Origin: Yoonia maricola
GTDB taxonomy: Bacteria > Pseudomonadota > Alphaproteobacteria > Rhodobacterales > Rhodobacteraceae
Reading direction: 5' to 3'
NCBI RefSeq assembly: GCF_002797915.1
Contig: NZ_PGTY01000004.1
Location: 186,001-250,000, forward strand
Length of the DNA stretch: 64,000 nt
In this document: positions 23,562 through 34,391 of the stretch, one piece after another
Position numbering within the stretch: position 1 is the first letter of the stretch
How the letters are laid out: each line of letters starts with the position of its first letter
The notes under the pieces: generated by a model
Database searches by the model: none
Told to the model about the DNA's origin: nothing
What the model saw: only the letters and a program-made list of their open reading frames with translations
Made by a program: the position numbers and the translations under genes

Positions 23562-25369
23562 GTGCGCCCGAACAGCCGTTCAATATCGGCGAGCTTGAGT
23601 TCAACATAAGTTGGTCGCCCGTGGTTGCACTGTCCTGAAAGCGGCGTTGCTTCCATCTCGCGCAGTAGCGCGTTCATTTCCGCCGCCTGCATCCGGCGGC
23701 CTGAGCGGATAGAGCCATGGCAAGCGACGCGGCTCAGGATTGCCTCGATCCGCGCCTGAACCGAAGCACTGTCGCCTTGGTCGGCGAGTTCATCAAGGAT
23801 ATCACGGATCATGGCTTCGGCGTTGACCTCGCCCAGAATGGCAGGGGTTTCCCGCACCGCAATGGCGCCGCCACCGAAGGGTTCGATGGTCAGGCCAAAC
23901 TTGGAAAGATCATCCGCGATGCCCAGTAATTGCGCTGCTTCATTCTCGGACAGTTCTACGACCTCAGGGATCAGCAAAGCCTGCGCTGCAACGCCATTCT
24001 CGGCCATTTGCGCTTTGAGCTTCTCGTATACCAGCCGTTCATGTGCCGCGTGCTGATCGACAATCACGATACCCTTCTTGGTCTGTGCAATGATGTAGTT
24101 CTCATGCACCTGTGCTCGGGCCGCACCTAGGGGCAGATCGTCGGGTTCATCCTCGACCATTGGTTCAATGCGCGCAGATGGCGCCTCACCAAAGCCCGGG
24201 GCTTGCGCCTGAAACGTCATCGACCGCGCACTGAAACTGGGCCGATCCATCTGATAGATGCGCGGGGCGGTCTGTTCTGGCGTGATCGCCCCCAGCGTTG
24301 CGTTGGCAACAGTGGTCGAGGCACGATGGCCTGCCTCGGCCAAGGCATGCCGCAAGCCAGATACGATCAGCCCGCGCACTGTGCCGGGGTCGCGGAACCG
24401 GACCTCGGATTTGGCGGGGTGAACGTTGACGTCCACCAGCGTTGGCTCGCAATCGACAAAGAGCGCTGCAACCGGATGCCGATCACGTGACAGCACGTCC
24501 ATATAGGCAGCACGCAAGGCACCCAGCAGCATCTTGTCGCGCACAGGGCGTCCGTTCACGAAAAGGAACTGTGCTACGGCAGCACCGCGCGAATAGGTCG
24601 GCAGGGCGGCATAGCCGGTCAGGTGAAACCCGTCGCGTTGGGTATCAATGCGCAAAGCGTTTTCGGCGAAATCCTTGCCCAGCACGGACCGCAACCGCCC
24701 ATGCAACGCATCAAATAGATCACCGGTTTCGGCATCTGCGCGAAAGACCGTGCGGCTGTCGCCCTTGGATGCATCGCGCAGAATGAAGGTCACAAAAGGT
24801 TCCGCCATCGCAAGGCGCTTGACGACATCGGCCACCGCCTGCGCTTCTGCCCGGTCCGTGCGCAAGAATTTCAGGCGTGCAGGCGTCGCGTAGAACATAT
24901 CGCGCAGCTCAATGACCGTCCCGGCGGACAGGGCGGCGGGTTTGACGCCTTCGGCCTTACCACCAGCCACGGCAATCATCGCGGCCTCCGCATCTTTTGC
25001 GCGTGAAGTGATGGTCAGGCGGCCCGTCGCGCCCAGCGACGGCAAAGCCTCGCCTCGAAACCCGAATGAGCGGATGTTGAGCAGGTCTGAGCCGTCAATC
25101 TTGGATGTCGCATGGCGCGACATGGCCATCGGCAGGTCTGAGGGCGTCATCCCGCAGCCATCGTCGGTCACGCGGATCAGGGTCTTGCCGCCATCGGCGA
25201 TAACCACCTCTATCCGAGTGGCACCCGCGTCGATACTGTTTTCTACCAGCTCTTTGACGGCCGATGCCGGACGTTCAAGCACCTCGCCCGCCGCAATCCG
25301 GTTGATTGCGGCGTCATCCAGCTGCCGGATCACTGGGCGTGGCTGTATCTGGGGGTCTGCGGTGGCCAT
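23558..25369 (-). CDS. mutL: DNA mismatch repair protein MutL
   Basis: 603 residues. The GHKL ATPase domain has INRIAAGEVLERPASAVKELVENSIDAG (residues ~22-50), DDGCGM near 68 and GFRGEALPS near 101. The C-terminal dimerisation domain carries DQHAAHERLVYE (motif DQHAx2Ex4E) near 443-454, so endonuclease-type MutL activity is expected; supporting ACHGSIRSG and GQCNHGRPT motifs follow. Length is normal. It is followed by rmuC with a 4-base overlap. Confidence 0.97.
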   Translation of the reverse strand: MATADPQIQPRPVIRQLDDAAINRIAAGEVLERPASAVKELVENSIDAGATRIEVVIADGGKTLIRVTDDGCGMTPSDLPMAMSRHATSKIDGSDLLNIRSFGFRGEALPSLGATGRLTITSRAKDAEAAMIAVAGGKAEGVKPAALSAGTVIELRDMFYATPARLKFLRTDRAEAQAVADVVKRLAMAEPFVTFILRDASKGDSRTVFRADAETGDLFDALHGRLRSVLGKDFAENALRIDTQRDGFHLTGYAALPTYSRGAAVAQFLFVNGRPVRDKMLLGALRAAYMDVLSRDRHPVAALFVDCEPTLVDVNVHPAKSEVRFRDPGTVRGLIVSGLRHALAEAGHRASTTVANATLGAITPEQTAPRIYQMDRPSFSARSMTFQAQAPGFGEAPSARIEPMVEDEPDDLPLGAARAQVHENYIIAQTKKGIVIVDQHAAHERLVYEKLKAQMAENGVAAQALLIPEVVELSENEAAQLLGIADDLSKFGLTIEPFGGGAIAVRETPAILGEVNAEAMIRDILDELADQGDSASVQARIEAILSRVACHGSIRSGRRMQAAEMNALLREMEATPLSGQCNHGRPTYVELKLADIERLFGRT

Positions 25370-25423
25370 GGCACAAACTGTAGCATGACCAGCCGCGATT
25401 CTGCGAGTGGAAAACGGGGGTCT

Positions 25424-26734
25424 TTACGGCGTGCTTTCCAGTCCGACCGGTTGACCGACCACCACGAAATGCAAGTTTTCTGGTTGCAGCAACTCGGATG
25501 CGACCCGGTTCACATCGTCCAGCGTCACCGCCTCGACCAAGTCGTTGCGGTTGATCACATAATCCGGTGTCAGCCCGATCATCTGCATCCCTACCAGGAT
25601 CTTGGCAATCTCGGCATTGCCATCAAACCGCAGTGGATATTCGCCAGTCATATAGGTCTTTGCGGCGTCAAGCTCCTCGGCCGTCATGCCCTCATCTGCC
25701 ATGCGCGCCCATTCATTGCGTGTCACTTCAATTGCTTCGGCAATGGTTTCGTTCGATGACGCGACAGAGCCCAACATCACCTCGGCATGGAACCGCGGCA
25801 CAAGGTAAGATCGAATGCCATAGGTCAGCCCGCGTTTTTCGCGCACTTCGGTCATCAGGCGCGATTCAAAACCGCCCGCGCCAAGCACCCGGTTGACGAT
25901 AACAGCGGCAAAGAAATCCTCATCTTCGCGTTTCATGCCGCGGTGACCGAAAAGGGCAACAGATTGCGGTGTATCGAAATCCACAACGGTGACGCCACCT
26001 TCCAGATCATATGTGATGTCGTCTGGCAGGGGGGGGCCTTCCTGTGGCAAGTCACCCAACAAATCATCCAGCAGACCGCTCACGGCATCAGCGGTGGTAT
26101 CACCAACGACCGAGGCATAAATGCGCCCTTGCGCCAGTGCATTTTGGTGGGCGTCAATCATATCCTGTCTGGTCAACGCGTTAACCGTTTCAGCCGTGCC
26201 GTCGATGGCAGAGCCGTAAGGGTGGTCGCCGTAGGCGGCCGCATTGAACACGGCACTTGAAATCGCATTGGGACTTTTAGCGTCACTGGCGATGCCGGAC
26301 AGCACCTGCGCGCGCACCCGGTCGAGCGCCTCTTGATCGAAGCGGGGTTCCAGCAAGGCTTGGCGCAGCAGGGCGAGCACGTCTTCCTTGTTTTCCGTCA
26401 GAAAGCGCGCAGAAATTGAGATACTGTCATCAGAGGCGCGAAAGCTGATGCTTGCGGCAAGGTCTTCCAGCGTGGACTGGAATTCCTGTGCTGACATGTC
26501 ACCAGAGCCTTCCTCCAACAGTGCCGTCATCAGGTTTGTGGCCCCGCGTTTGCCGGGCAGATCAAGAGAGGCACCACCCCGGAACCGTAATTCAAGTGCA
26601 ATGAAAGGGATGGCGGGTTCTTCCACCACCCATGCATTGATGCCGCCGGGGGATGTGACCTCTTGGATGTCAATCTCGGCCCGTGCTGTTGTTGCGAGGA
26701 CAGTCAGGCAAATGGCAATCAGAAAACGGCGCAT
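25424..26734 (-). CDS. M16 peptidase family, non-catalytic subunit
   Basis: 436 residues with a signal peptide (ends TTARA). It has the M16 (pitrilysin/processing peptidase) fold but no HxxEH zinc motif; the equivalent position reads GKRGATNLMTALLEEG. The substrate-side Arg/Tyr pair of the inactive subunit is present in EVREKRGLTYGIRS near 298. It probably forms a periplasmic heterodimer with the catalytic M16 protein encoded directly upstream, whose stop codon shares one base with this start (TGATG). Confidence 0.93.
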   Translation of the reverse strand: MRRFLIAICLTVLATTARAEIDIQEVTSPGGINAWVVEEPAIPFIALELRFRGGASLDLPGKRGATNLMTALLEEGSGDMSAQEFQSTLEDLAASISFRASDDSISISARFLTENKEDVLALLRQALLEPRFDQEALDRVRAQVLSGIASDAKSPNAISSAVFNAAAYGDHPYGSAIDGTAETVNALTRQDMIDAHQNALAQGRIYASVVGDTTADAVSGLLDDLLGDLPQEGPPLPDDITYDLEGGVTVVDFDTPQSVALFGHRGMKREDEDFFAAVIVNRVLGAGGFESRLMTEVREKRGLTYGIRSYLVPRFHAEVMLGSVASSNETIAEAIEVTRNEWARMADEGMTAEELDAAKTYMTGEYPLRFDGNAEIAKILVGMQMIGLTPDYVINRNDLVEAVTLDDVNRVASELLQPENLHFVVVGQPVGLESTP

Positions 26735-28071
26735 CAGCGTGCCTCCTCTTCATTGGATACGACCCAGCCGGTGACGGAATGCTTACGGTCGAAAACCTTG
26801 GCGGCAACCGCTTTGACATCCTCGGCAGTGACTGCCTGCAGAACGTCTGGCCAGACCTGCACGTCTTCGACCGTCAGGCTTTGCGACAAGGCCGCACCAT
26901 AGCGCTGGGCCAACCGTTGCGTGTTATCAAGCGCGTAGATTTCTGACGCACGCAGTTGGGTGCGGATGCTGTCCATGCGCGCGGGGTCAATTTCGCTTTC
27001 CATGAAGGTGCTGATCACATCATCCATCGCAGCCTCTGCCTCAGACAGGCTGACACCCTCTGCCGGGACCAATGAGAATGAAAATGTACCGTCATCCAAC
27101 CATTGTCCGCTGTAGGATGCATTGGTGTAGATCGCCGTCTGGCTGTCAAATTGCAACGCTTGCCCAAGGGCGGACGTAAATGGCGACCCGCCCAGCAACT
27201 CGGCCAGATAGACCAATGCGGCGGCCTCGGTCTGTGCGCCGGGATCGCGTTCAGGGGCCAGATAGCTGCGCACCACATAAGGCTGGCTGACGCGGGCATC
27301 CACATAGGTCATCCGCCGCTCGGCCCGTTGGGGCGGTTCTTGCGGGCGTTCGCGCAGGGGCAGTTGGTCTTCGGCCGGTATGACACCGTAATACTGTTCA
27401 GCCAGTGCGAGGACCTCCTCTGGTTTCACGTCACCCGCGACAACCAGAATGGCGTTGTTGGGCGCATAATAGAGGTCGTAGAAATCAAGCGCGTCTTGCA
27501 GGTCCAACTGTTCCATCTCGTGCTTCCAGCCGATGATGGGCACGCCGTAGCGGTGGTTCTGATACAGGGCTGCACGGAATTGTTCCTGCGCCAGTGCGTT
27601 TGCGTCGTTTTCGGTGCGCTGGTTGCGTTCTTCAAGGATTACGCCACGCTCTGTTCTGACTTCCTCTGGCGTGATCGCCAGATTGTTCATGCGGCTGGCC
27701 TCCATCTGCATCATCAGCTCAAGCCGGTCAGCGGCGACCCGTTGGAAATAGGCCGTATAATCATAGCTGGTAAAAGCGTTGTCGCTGCCACCGTTGGCCG
27801 CGACGATGGAAGAAAATTCACCCGAAGCAAGAACGTCTGTGCCCTTGAACATCAAATGTTCCAGAAAATGCGCGATGCCGGATGTGCCGGCGGGTTCATC
27901 CGCGGACCCCACCTTGTACCATAACATATGAACGACAACGGGCGCGCGGTTGTCTTCGATCACGACGACCTCCATCCCGTTATCAAGCGTGTAGGTGGTG
28001 ACCTCTTCGGCCTGTGCGGCCATGGCTGATATCATGATGGCCAGCGCGGCAAACAAACGTGTCATGGGCAT
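26734..28071 (-). CDS. M16 zinc metallopeptidase, catalytic subunit
   Basis: 445 residues, signal peptide ending AAQAEE. The inverted zinc motif is HFLEHLMF near residue 67, with the third ligand glutamate in EVRTERGVILEERNQR near 145. It is predicted to degrade peptides in the periplasm together with the downstream non-catalytic partner. It lies 77 bases after the DUF3035 lipoprotein gene within the purH-lspA run, an order conserved in Rhodobacteraceae. Confidence 0.95.
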   Translation of the reverse strand: MPMTRLFAALAIMISAMAAQAEEVTTYTLDNGMEVVVIEDNRAPVVVHMLWYKVGSADEPAGTSGIAHFLEHLMFKGTDVLASGEFSSIVAANGGSDNAFTSYDYTAYFQRVAADRLELMMQMEASRMNNLAITPEEVRTERGVILEERNQRTENDANALAQEQFRAALYQNHRYGVPIIGWKHEMEQLDLQDALDFYDLYYAPNNAILVVAGDVKPEEVLALAEQYYGVIPAEDQLPLRERPQEPPQRAERRMTYVDARVSQPYVVRSYLAPERDPGAQTEAAALVYLAELLGGSPFTSALGQALQFDSQTAIYTNASYSGQWLDDGTFSFSLVPAEGVSLSEAEAAMDDVISTFMESEIDPARMDSIRTQLRASEIYALDNTQRLAQRYGAALSQSLTVEDVQVWPDVLQAVTAEDVKAVAAKVFDRKHSVTGWVVSNEEEAR

Positions 28072-28148
28072 CCTTTTTCGTTGGTTGTCCCGATACCTAC
28101 GCTGCTTTGGCCCATGTTCAAGGCACCATACGCGGATGTGAGGTAGGG

Positions 28149-28787
28149 TTATTCGGCTGCGTCGTCCGTACAGACGCGGCGCAGGCGGCCATCGGGTGAT
28201 CCAACAGTGGTGAAGACGCAGTTTTCATCCACGCCAAGCCGACCCAAAAGTCCCGAACCAGCAGTTTCGCCTGCGTCAACGGTTTCACTGGGCACCTGTG
28301 GCACACGCACGCCCAAATCTTGCAGCCGTGCCAGTTCAGCAGATGCATCTAGCGCCTCGCGGCGGTAAGCGGGGAAATATCGATCACGCCCAAGTGGGTT
28401 GATGACGTTTGACCGCCGCGCGCGGTTCAGTCTGGCTTCGTCTTCTGCGGCGAGGACTGCCCGGATATTCGGATCTACGCCATAGCGGCTGGTTTGCGCC
28501 ACAAGGGCGGCATCACCCGCAGGCACGCCGCCTGCGATCTGTGCCGATGGCGACCCACCGAGTGCGACAATCGCGTCAGCGTTTGGTGATGGGTCCGCGC
28601 GGTTTGTCCCCCCCGGTGTCGGTGTCGGCAGATCACGGGTCTGGGGGATTTCAAGCGGGTCAAGCGGGATCACTGCAAATTCGTCAGGGCCACCGCCTGC
28701 AGACTGCAAGTCACGCAAAGGCCGGTCTGTGTTGCCACAGGCGGTGATCAGGATCAGGGCCAGAACAGAGAAAGAAAGCGCGCGCAT
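28149..28787 (-). CDS. DUF3035 lipoprotein
   Basis: 212 residues from the ATG at 28787, with GAGGG seven bases upstream. Reading from 28868 would place 27 non-signal residues before the signal sequence. The lipobox is LITAC (Cys near residue 16), so it is a lipoprotein. The mature part has GPDEFAVIPLDPLEIPQ, typical of the beta-barrel-assembly-associated DUF3035/BamF-like family of alphaproteobacteria, then a low-complexity Ala/Gly region. It sits between lspA, which processes such lipoproteins, and the M16 pair. Confidence 0.85.
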   Translation of the reverse strand: MRALSFSVLALILITACGNTDRPLRDLQSAGGGPDEFAVIPLDPLEIPQTRDLPTPTPGGTNRADPSPNADAIVALGGSPSAQIAGGVPAGDAALVAQTSRYGVDPNIRAVLAAEDEARLNRARRSNVINPLGRDRYFPAYRREALDASAELARLQDLGVRVPQVPSETVDAGETAGSGLLGRLGVDENCVFTTVGSPDGRLRRVCTDDAAE

Positions 28788-28839
28788 CAAAAATCCCTCA
28801 GGGTGTTCTTGGGGTGTGTACCTCATGGTCGGGGGGACG

Positions 28840-29346
28840 TCACGCTGATTTCTTTTTGTCATCGGCAAGAAACGCCAGCCCGACTGCGCCTATGAAAATA
28901 CAGATGTCAGCCACGTTGAACGCATAAGGATTGTTGATCCCGCAGCAGGACATGTTGATGAAATCCGCAACCGCCCCATAAAAGAACCGGTCGATGACAT
29001 TGCCCATCGCCCCACCAATCAAAAGCCCACCTGAGATATAAACCCATTTGGTCCCGCCAACCTTGTTGAGCCACCAGATCACGCCCGCTGTGATCAGAAA
29101 GGCAACGGCGATCAGTACCCAGCGCATGTCGAATTCTGCAAACAGGCCAAAGTTGACGCCGCGGTTCCATGCCATCCGCAAGGTCAGGAAAGGCGGGAAC
29201 ACCTCAATCGATTGGGGGTAGGGCAGTTGGTCAGAAGGTACCGTCACCTGCGCCCACTTCAGCCCAAAGACGTTGAAGAGCACGAAGAACTTGATCACCT
29301 GATCAAGCAGGAAAATCCACAGCGCCGTCATGAACATCAACCGCAT
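28840..29346 (-). CDS. lspA: Lipoprotein signal peptidase (signal peptidase II)
   Basis: 168 residues from the ATG at 29346; 25 further upstream codons are not conserved. Four membrane helices and the aspartyl-protease signatures GNVIDRFFYGAVADFI (near 115-130) and YAFNVADICIFIGA (near 138-150) supply the two catalytic aspartates. LspA removes prolipoprotein signal peptides at the inner membrane; globomycin is the classic inhibitor. The gene follows purH after 10 bases. Confidence 0.95.
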   Translation of the reverse strand: MRLMFMTALWIFLLDQVIKFFVLFNVFGLKWAQVTVPSDQLPYPQSIEVFPPFLTLRMAWNRGVNFGLFAEFDMRWVLIAVAFLITAGVIWWLNKVGGTKWVYISGGLLIGGAMGNVIDRFFYGAVADFINMSCCGINNPYAFNVADICIFIGAVGLAFLADDKKKSA

Positions 29347-29356
29347 TGCAGACCTC

Positions 29357-30946
29357 TTAGTGCCGGAAGTGGCGCATGCCGGTAAAGACCATGGCGATGC
29401 CAGCCTCGTCCGCTGCGGCAATCACTTCGTCATCGCGCATGGACCCGCCGGGCTGGATCACGCAGGTGGCACCTGCAGCAGCGGCCTCCATCAGGCCATC
29501 AGCGAAGGGGAAGAACGCGTCGGATGCGACGGCAGAGCCTTTGGTCAACGGTTCAGGCAATCCCATCGTCGCTGCCATGCGCTCAGCCTTTTTGGCGGCG
29601 ATCAATGCGCTGTCAACGCGCGACATCTGGCCAGCCCCGACGCCGACGGTTGCCGTGTCTTTCACATAGACGATGGCATTGGATTTGACGTGCTTGGCGA
29701 CTTTCCACGCGAAAAGAAGATCGGCCATCTGCGCTTTTGTCGGGGCAACCTTCGTCACCACTTTCAGGTCATCCATGCTGACAAAGCCCGTGTCCTTGTC
29801 TTGTACCAGCATCCCGCCTGCAACCTGACGATAGGTCGTGATCGGCGCTTTCAGATCTGGCAAACCATCGGTGGTCAACAAGCGCAGGTTTTTCTTGGCA
29901 GCAAACACAGTCTTGGCGGCGTCTGAGGCACCCGGTGCTATGACGACTTCGGTGAAAATCTCGACAATCGCTTTGGCGGTGTCCTCATCCAGAGGTTGGT
30001 TCAGCGCAACGATTCCACCAAACGCGCTGGTGCGGTCGCAATCGAAAGCGTTCTGATAGGCCTCTAGCAGCGTAGCACCACGCGCCACACCGCAAGGGTT
30101 GGCGTGTTTAATGATGGCCACGGCGGGGCCATCGGTAGGGTCAAACTCTGCGACCAGTTCAAACGCAGCATCAGTGTCATTGATGTTGTTGTAGGACAGC
30201 TCTTTGCCTTGATGCTGCATCGCAGTGGCCACGCCGGGACGGTCTGTGCCATCGGTATAAAACGCGGCTGACTGGTGGCTGTTTTCGCCATAGCGCATCG
30301 TCTGCTTGTAAGTGCCGCTGAACGACCGGCGGCGCGGTGTCTCTGCCCCAATCGCACCAGCCATCCAGGTGCTGACGGCAGTGTCATAGGCGGCGGTCCG
30401 GGCATAGGCCGTCAGCGCAAGACGTTGACGTAGCGCCAGCGTGGTTTGACCATCGTTGGCGTCCAGTTCAGCCAACAGCGCGTCATAATCCTCGACATCT
30501 GTCACGACATTCACAAAGGCATGGTTCTTGGCGGCAGAGCGGATCATGGCGGGCCCACCAATGTCGATATTTTCAATGCAAGTATCGAAATCGGCGCCCT
30601 TCGCAACGGTCTCTTCAAACGGATAAAGGTTCACCACCAGCAGGTCGATCGGCCCGATGTTGTGTTCCACCATCGCATCGCGGTGCCCTTCAAGGTCACG
30701 GCGGGCCAACAGACCGCCATGCACAACCGGATGTAGCGTCTTGACGCGCCCATCCATCATCTCTGGAAACCCGGTGACATCGGCCACATCGCGCACTTCA
30801 AGCCCGGCATCGCGCAGCGCCTTGGCTGACCCGCCCGTTGACAGCAATTCAACCCCGCGCGCGGCAAGCGCGCGTCCAAGGTGGGTCAACCCGGTTTTGT
30901 CAGATACAGAAAGCAAGGCGCGGCGCAGCGGGGCAAGATCGGTCAT
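29357..30946 (-). CDS. purH: Bifunctional AICAR transformylase/IMP cyclohydrolase
   Basis: 529 residues from the ATG at 30946; the frame runs 53 codons further upstream into the heparinase-like gene without conservation. PurH catalyses the last two steps of IMP synthesis. The N-terminal MGS-like cyclohydrolase domain shows [10 protein letters not shown] and [15 protein letters not shown]; the C-terminal transformylase has [14 protein letters not shown] near 232, KHANPCG near 280 and the terminal [34 protein letters not shown] ending. Length is typical. Confidence 0.97.
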   Translation of the reverse strand: MTDLAPLRRALLSVSDKTGLTHLGRALAARGVELLSTGGSAKALRDAGLEVRDVADVTGFPEMMDGRVKTLHPVVHGGLLARRDLEGHRDAMVEHNIGPIDLLVVNLYPFEETVAKGADFDTCIENIDIGGPAMIRSAAKNHAFVNVVTDVEDYDALLAELDANDGQTTLALRQRLALTAYARTAAYDTAVSTWMAGAIGAETPRRRSFSGTYKQTMRYGENSHQSAAFYTDGTDRPGVATAMQHQGKELSYNNINDTDAAFELVAEFDPTDGPAVAIIKHANPCGVARGATLLEAYQNAFDCDRTSAFGGIVALNQPLDEDTAKAIVEIFTEVVIAPGASDAAKTVFAAKKNLRLLTTDGLPDLKAPITTYRQVAGGMLVQDKDTGFVSMDDLKVVTKVAPTKAQMADLLFAWKVAKHVKSNAIVYVKDTATVGVGAGQMSRVDSALIAAKKAERMAATMGLPEPLTKGSAVASDAFFPFADGLMEAAAAGATCVIQPGGSMRDDEVIAAADEAGIAMVFTGMRHFRH

Positions 30947-30965
30947 GTGGGTCCTTAAGAAGAGG

Positions 30966-32705
30966 CTAGTCAATCGCGTCCAATGAATCGGCCTGCGCAA
31001 AGTCACGCACCGCGAGGGGCGTATCTGGCGTTTTGGCCAATGACCAACGAACACGCGTCGCATAGGCCATTGCGCGCCCGGATAAAACCACCTGTTGGGT
31101 GGCAACCGGCTTTAATTGCCGATTTTGTAGGTAAACCGACTGTGCAAGGCTAAGTTTCGCCGCCCCATCATGCCGTAAAACCCAGATTTCCCCCGATTTC
31201 AGGGTAAGAGAGACGGCTGTCCCTTCGGCATCAATCGCCGGTTTCACCTCTGGGTGCAGGTGAAACCGTATCACGAAGGGCAAGCCTTCTTGCGGCAAAG
31301 CATGGTCAAAGACGGTCTGATCGTCCGGGCCCAGCGTGCTGAACATGTCTTCGCCAACCAAGGACCGGCCATTCGCGGAAAGCATCAGGACACGCGCATG
31401 TGTCAGACCATATGCGCGCTGATAGCCATTGTGCGACAGCTCTAACTTGCGTCCCATATGCGTTGCAGAAAATTCGGCCTGCACGCGTGTCGGCAATTCG
31501 GTCAGCAACTCGTCCCCATTGGGCATCCGCCCTTTCGGCCCAAGATGCGAGGATGATGCACCAGCGATCATCATTGTGGAATGGCTGGGTGTCGCGCGGC
31601 TGGCCCGCCGCCATTCATCGCCGAAACGCGCGCCGGAGCCGCAGTTCACGATCAGGGGCCTGCGCCCTGAGGTCAGTTCAAAACTCAGCGTACTGGCATG
31701 CGCCTGCGCCGAAGCGCGGCCTTCCGGCGGGGCCGCTGCATCGGCGATGAGCGTCGTGCGGCCTGCGGCAAGGCGGGCGAAACCCATATGGGTCTGGTCT
31801 TTGGGCAGTGTCTTGATGCCCGATGCAAACAGGGCTGCATCCAACCGCCCGTCAACACCCTCACCACCGCCATGAAAGCGGGCCAAACTGCCGTCTGCAT
31901 GCCGCAAGGCCCGTAAAGTCGGGACAATGCGGGCGATAGCGTCCGATATCTCGGATGGGATCGGGCGCGTTGCATGGGTCAGCGTTTGTGATGTCCAGTT
32001 CAGCAGGCCAAGAATATCCAGCAGTTCTTCGGGCTGGCGCGTGACGATAGACCCATCAGGGCCAATCGCCGCGGCGCAATCCTGTGCAAGGGCCACAATT
32101 GCGCCCTCTGCATGGTGTTCAAGGCTTTGCAGCGACAGGCTGGCGTAGACCGTGCCTGCCAAGGCCTCAAACCGGTGCAGACCGGGCTTGGTCGTCTTCC
32201 AACGGCGCGCGACAAAGACGGTCTGGCCCGCAAGGTTTTGAAAGAACTTTGCCGAAGTGGGTTCATCTTTTCCACGCAGCAGAAACGGCCCGTGGTTGAT
32301 CCACCGGATCAGGCGGCGCCCTGTGATGCCCGGCATCCAGCCACCGCTGCGCCCGTCACCATATTTTGCCATCCACGCTAAAACCCATTTTTGTGCCAAC
32401 GCCTGCGCGGTCTTGTCGCCGACAGCAACTAGATCATCCAGCCAATCGCAGCCATGGATTTCATCGGCAACGTCGGGGTAGGCTTCGGCGATATCCCAAA
32501 CGGTATAGTTTTTGCCTTCAACGAACAGACCAGAGAACAGAAATTTGCCTGCAATCAGCTGCGCACCGCGTTCTGACACCCCAATGGTGCGCGGTTCGGG
32601 TGTGGCGACAAATTCTGTCGCCAGTGCCATACGACCGGCGCGCCGCGCATGGTGGCGGTGCATAAAGCGCGCCCTGCGTTCACGCCATGTTGTTATCTGG
32701 GCCAA
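30966..32705 (-). CDS. Heparinase II/III-like protein
   Basis: 579 residues. An N-terminal alpha-helical toroid (to about residue 300) is followed by a heparinase II/III-like beta-sheet domain with [20 protein letters not shown] near 320, NCGSG near 358, and [16 protein letters not shown] near 377. No secretion signal is obvious. The gene is fixed between rsmB and purH in Rhodobacteraceae, suggesting a housekeeping envelope role rather than glycosaminoglycan use, but no substrate can be named. The purH start lies 20 bases downstream of its stop. Confidence 0.88.
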   Translation of the reverse strand: MAQITTWRERRARFMHRHHARRAGRMALATEFVATPEPRTIGVSERGAQLIAGKFLFSGLFVEGKNYTVWDIAEAYPDVADEIHGCDWLDDLVAVGDKTAQALAQKWVLAWMAKYGDGRSGGWMPGITGRRLIRWINHGPFLLRGKDEPTSAKFFQNLAGQTVFVARRWKTTKPGLHRFEALAGTVYASLSLQSLEHHAEGAIVALAQDCAAAIGPDGSIVTRQPEELLDILGLLNWTSQTLTHATRPIPSEISDAIARIVPTLRALRHADGSLARFHGGGEGVDGRLDAALFASGIKTLPKDQTHMGFARLAAGRTTLIADAAAPPEGRASAQAHASTLSFELTSGRRPLIVNCGSGARFGDEWRRASRATPSHSTMMIAGASSSHLGPKGRMPNGDELLTELPTRVQAEFSATHMGRKLELSHNGYQRAYGLTHARVLMLSANGRSLVGEDMFSTLGPDDQTVFDHALPQEGLPFVIRFHLHPEVKPAIDAEGTAVSLTLKSGEIWVLRHDGAAKLSLAQSVYLQNRQLKPVATQQVVLSGRAMAYATRVRWSLAKTPDTPLAVRDFAQADSLDAID

Positions 32706-32774
32706 TGCCTGTAGCCTTGATTTGCCTACGTTGTAAATCGGTTAGGCAAACCATAGAAAAAGCAGATCCCTAAG

Positions 32775-34049
32775 TCACGCAGGCTTTCGCAGTACCGCCA
32801 TATAGAAGCCATCCATTCCCCCGATGTCTGGCCAATAATCCGGTCGCAGCCGCAGGCCGCCTTCATCCGTGATCCAATCGGCGTCGATGCCGTTGATCCG
32901 CAAGGCATCAGCCTCGGTCCTCAGGTCCGGGTGCCGCGCAAGCGCCTCTTCTACCTGCACCTCGCCTTCATCAGGCAAGAGCGAGCATGTGCAAAAGACC
33001 AGCCGCCCACCGGGTTTCAATAGGGTCAGCGCGTGATCAATCATCGCCTCTTGCTGATCAATAAGCGCGCCAAACTCTGACCCGTCCTTGGCATAGGGCA
33101 GATCAGGGTGGCGGCGGATGGTGCCGGTGGCCGAACAAGGGGCATCAAGCAAGATGGCGTCAAAACCCGTTTGATCAAAGGCAAAGGCGTCGCTTACTAC
33201 ACAAGCCGCTGTCAAACCGACGCGGGTAAGGTTTTCGGCAATGCGCTCCATCCGTTTCTCAGAGATATCAACAGCAGTGACATCTGCGCCCAAGGCGGCC
33301 AGTTGCATCGCTTTGCCGCCAGGTGCTGCACAGAGATCCAGTACCCTAAGGCCCTTAACGTCACCCAGCAGCTTAACCGGAATGGCCGCCGCTGCATCTT
33401 GTACCCACCAATCACCTTCCGCGTAGCCCCTGAGGGTCGAAACCTGCCCCGCGTTCTGTAACCGCACTGAACCAGTGGACAAAAGGTTGCCATCCAGTGC
33501 TTTGGCGACAGCCTCTGCATTGCCCTTCGCGGATAAATCCAAAGGCGCCCCTGCAAAATGGGCGGCCTCCATCCCCTCAACCGCGTCACGTCCCCAAGCG
33601 GCGACAAGCGGTTGTCGCAGCCAACCAGGCGTCAGCGGGATAGCACGTTTATTCCAGCCCTCGGGGCCTTCAGCCGCGATTTTGCGCAAAACGGCGTTGG
33701 TCAGCCCCTTCATCGCCTGAGTGCGTTTGTTGCGGGCGACAATTTCAACATAGGCGTTGACCACGCCATGCGCAGCTTCGCCACCGCACAGTTCAATCAC
33801 TCCAAGGCGCAGAGCATTCATCACGTGATCGGGAGGTGTTTTCTTCAGGTACGGTTTCAGCATCCTGTCGGCGCGGTCCAGCCCGCGCAAGGCATCCGTG
33901 GCAAGGCGCTGGGCGCGTGCGCGGTCGTCGGTTTCAAGGCGCGCCAATGCACCACCGGCGATCAGTTCGGCCATTAAACGGCCTTCGCCGGTGATCTCCA
34001 TCAGCAGGTAATGCGCAGTGCGGCGGGCGGGCAGGCCTGTCTGGTTCAT
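32775..34049 (-). CDS. rsmB: 16S rRNA (cytosine-C5)-methyltransferase, RsmB type
   Basis: 424 residues from the ATG at 34049; a longer open frame to 34343 runs across the divergent DUF1674 gene and is rejected. An N-terminal NusB-like RNA-binding domain (residues ~8-135) precedes a Rossmann methyltransferase with DLCAAPGGKAMQLA near 240, the motif IV cysteine in DAPCSATGTIRRHPD near 310, and the motif VI catalytic cysteine in CTCSLLPDEGE near 360. The product methylates C967 of 16S rRNA in the E. coli counterpart. It heads the run rsmB, heparinase-like, purH, lspA. Confidence 0.94.
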   Translation of the reverse strand: MNQTGLPARRTAHYLLMEITGEGRLMAELIAGGALARLETDDRARAQRLATDALRGLDRADRMLKPYLKKTPPDHVMNALRLGVIELCGGEAAHGVVNAYVEIVARNKRTQAMKGLTNAVLRKIAAEGPEGWNKRAIPLTPGWLRQPLVAAWGRDAVEGMEAAHFAGAPLDLSAKGNAEAVAKALDGNLLSTGSVRLQNAGQVSTLRGYAEGDWWVQDAAAAIPVKLLGDVKGLRVLDLCAAPGGKAMQLAALGADVTAVDISEKRMERIAENLTRVGLTAACVVSDAFAFDQTGFDAILLDAPCSATGTIRRHPDLPYAKDGSEFGALIDQQEAMIDHALTLLKPGGRLVFCTCSLLPDEGEVQVEEALARHPDLRTEADALRINGIDADWITDEGGLRLRPDYWPDIGGMDGFYMAVLRKPA

Positions 34050-34121
34050 GGGTGTCTCACTTGAAGCCGGGTGGCGGGGGCGTATATCAATCCAATGATA
34101 TCGACAAGGAGTGCATGTCCC

Positions 34122-34298
34122 ATGACTGATCAGCCCAAAGACCTGCCACCTGCCGCACAACGCGCGTTGGCCGAGGCCGAAGAACGCCGCAAAAAGGCTG
34201 AGAGCCCAGCGCTGCCTACCGAATTGGGTGGGCGCGACGGACCTGAACCCGTGCGCTATGGCGATTGGGAGAAGAAGGGCCTCGCCATCGACTTCTGA
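34122..34298 (+). CDS. DUF1674 protein (SDHAF4-like)
   Basis: 58 residues. The C-terminal signature GGRDGPEPVRYGDWEKKGLAIDF-type block is that of DUF1674, homologous to the mitochondrial succinate dehydrogenase assembly factor 4, which binds flavinylated SdhA. The start at 34122 follows AAGGAG; a longer reading from 34071 covers only the rsmB promoter region. It is divergent from rsmB. No sdh gene is nearby. Confidence 0.88.
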   Translation: MTDQPKDLPPAAQRALAEAEERRKKAESPALPTELGGRDGPEPVRYGDWEKKGLAIDF

Positions 34299-34391
34299 TT
34301 GCCATGCTTTCAGAATGATTTTCCTTAGCAAGTGCTGTTGCATACAACTTTTGCGGTGTAGGTTCCTCGGGCTGCTCGAAAGGAATCACGT

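Noticed and set aside
34050-34343. 98-codon N-terminal extension of rsmB
   Set aside because: It crosses the divergent DUF1674 gene and lacks the NusB-like start; the ATG at 34049 gives the expected protein.
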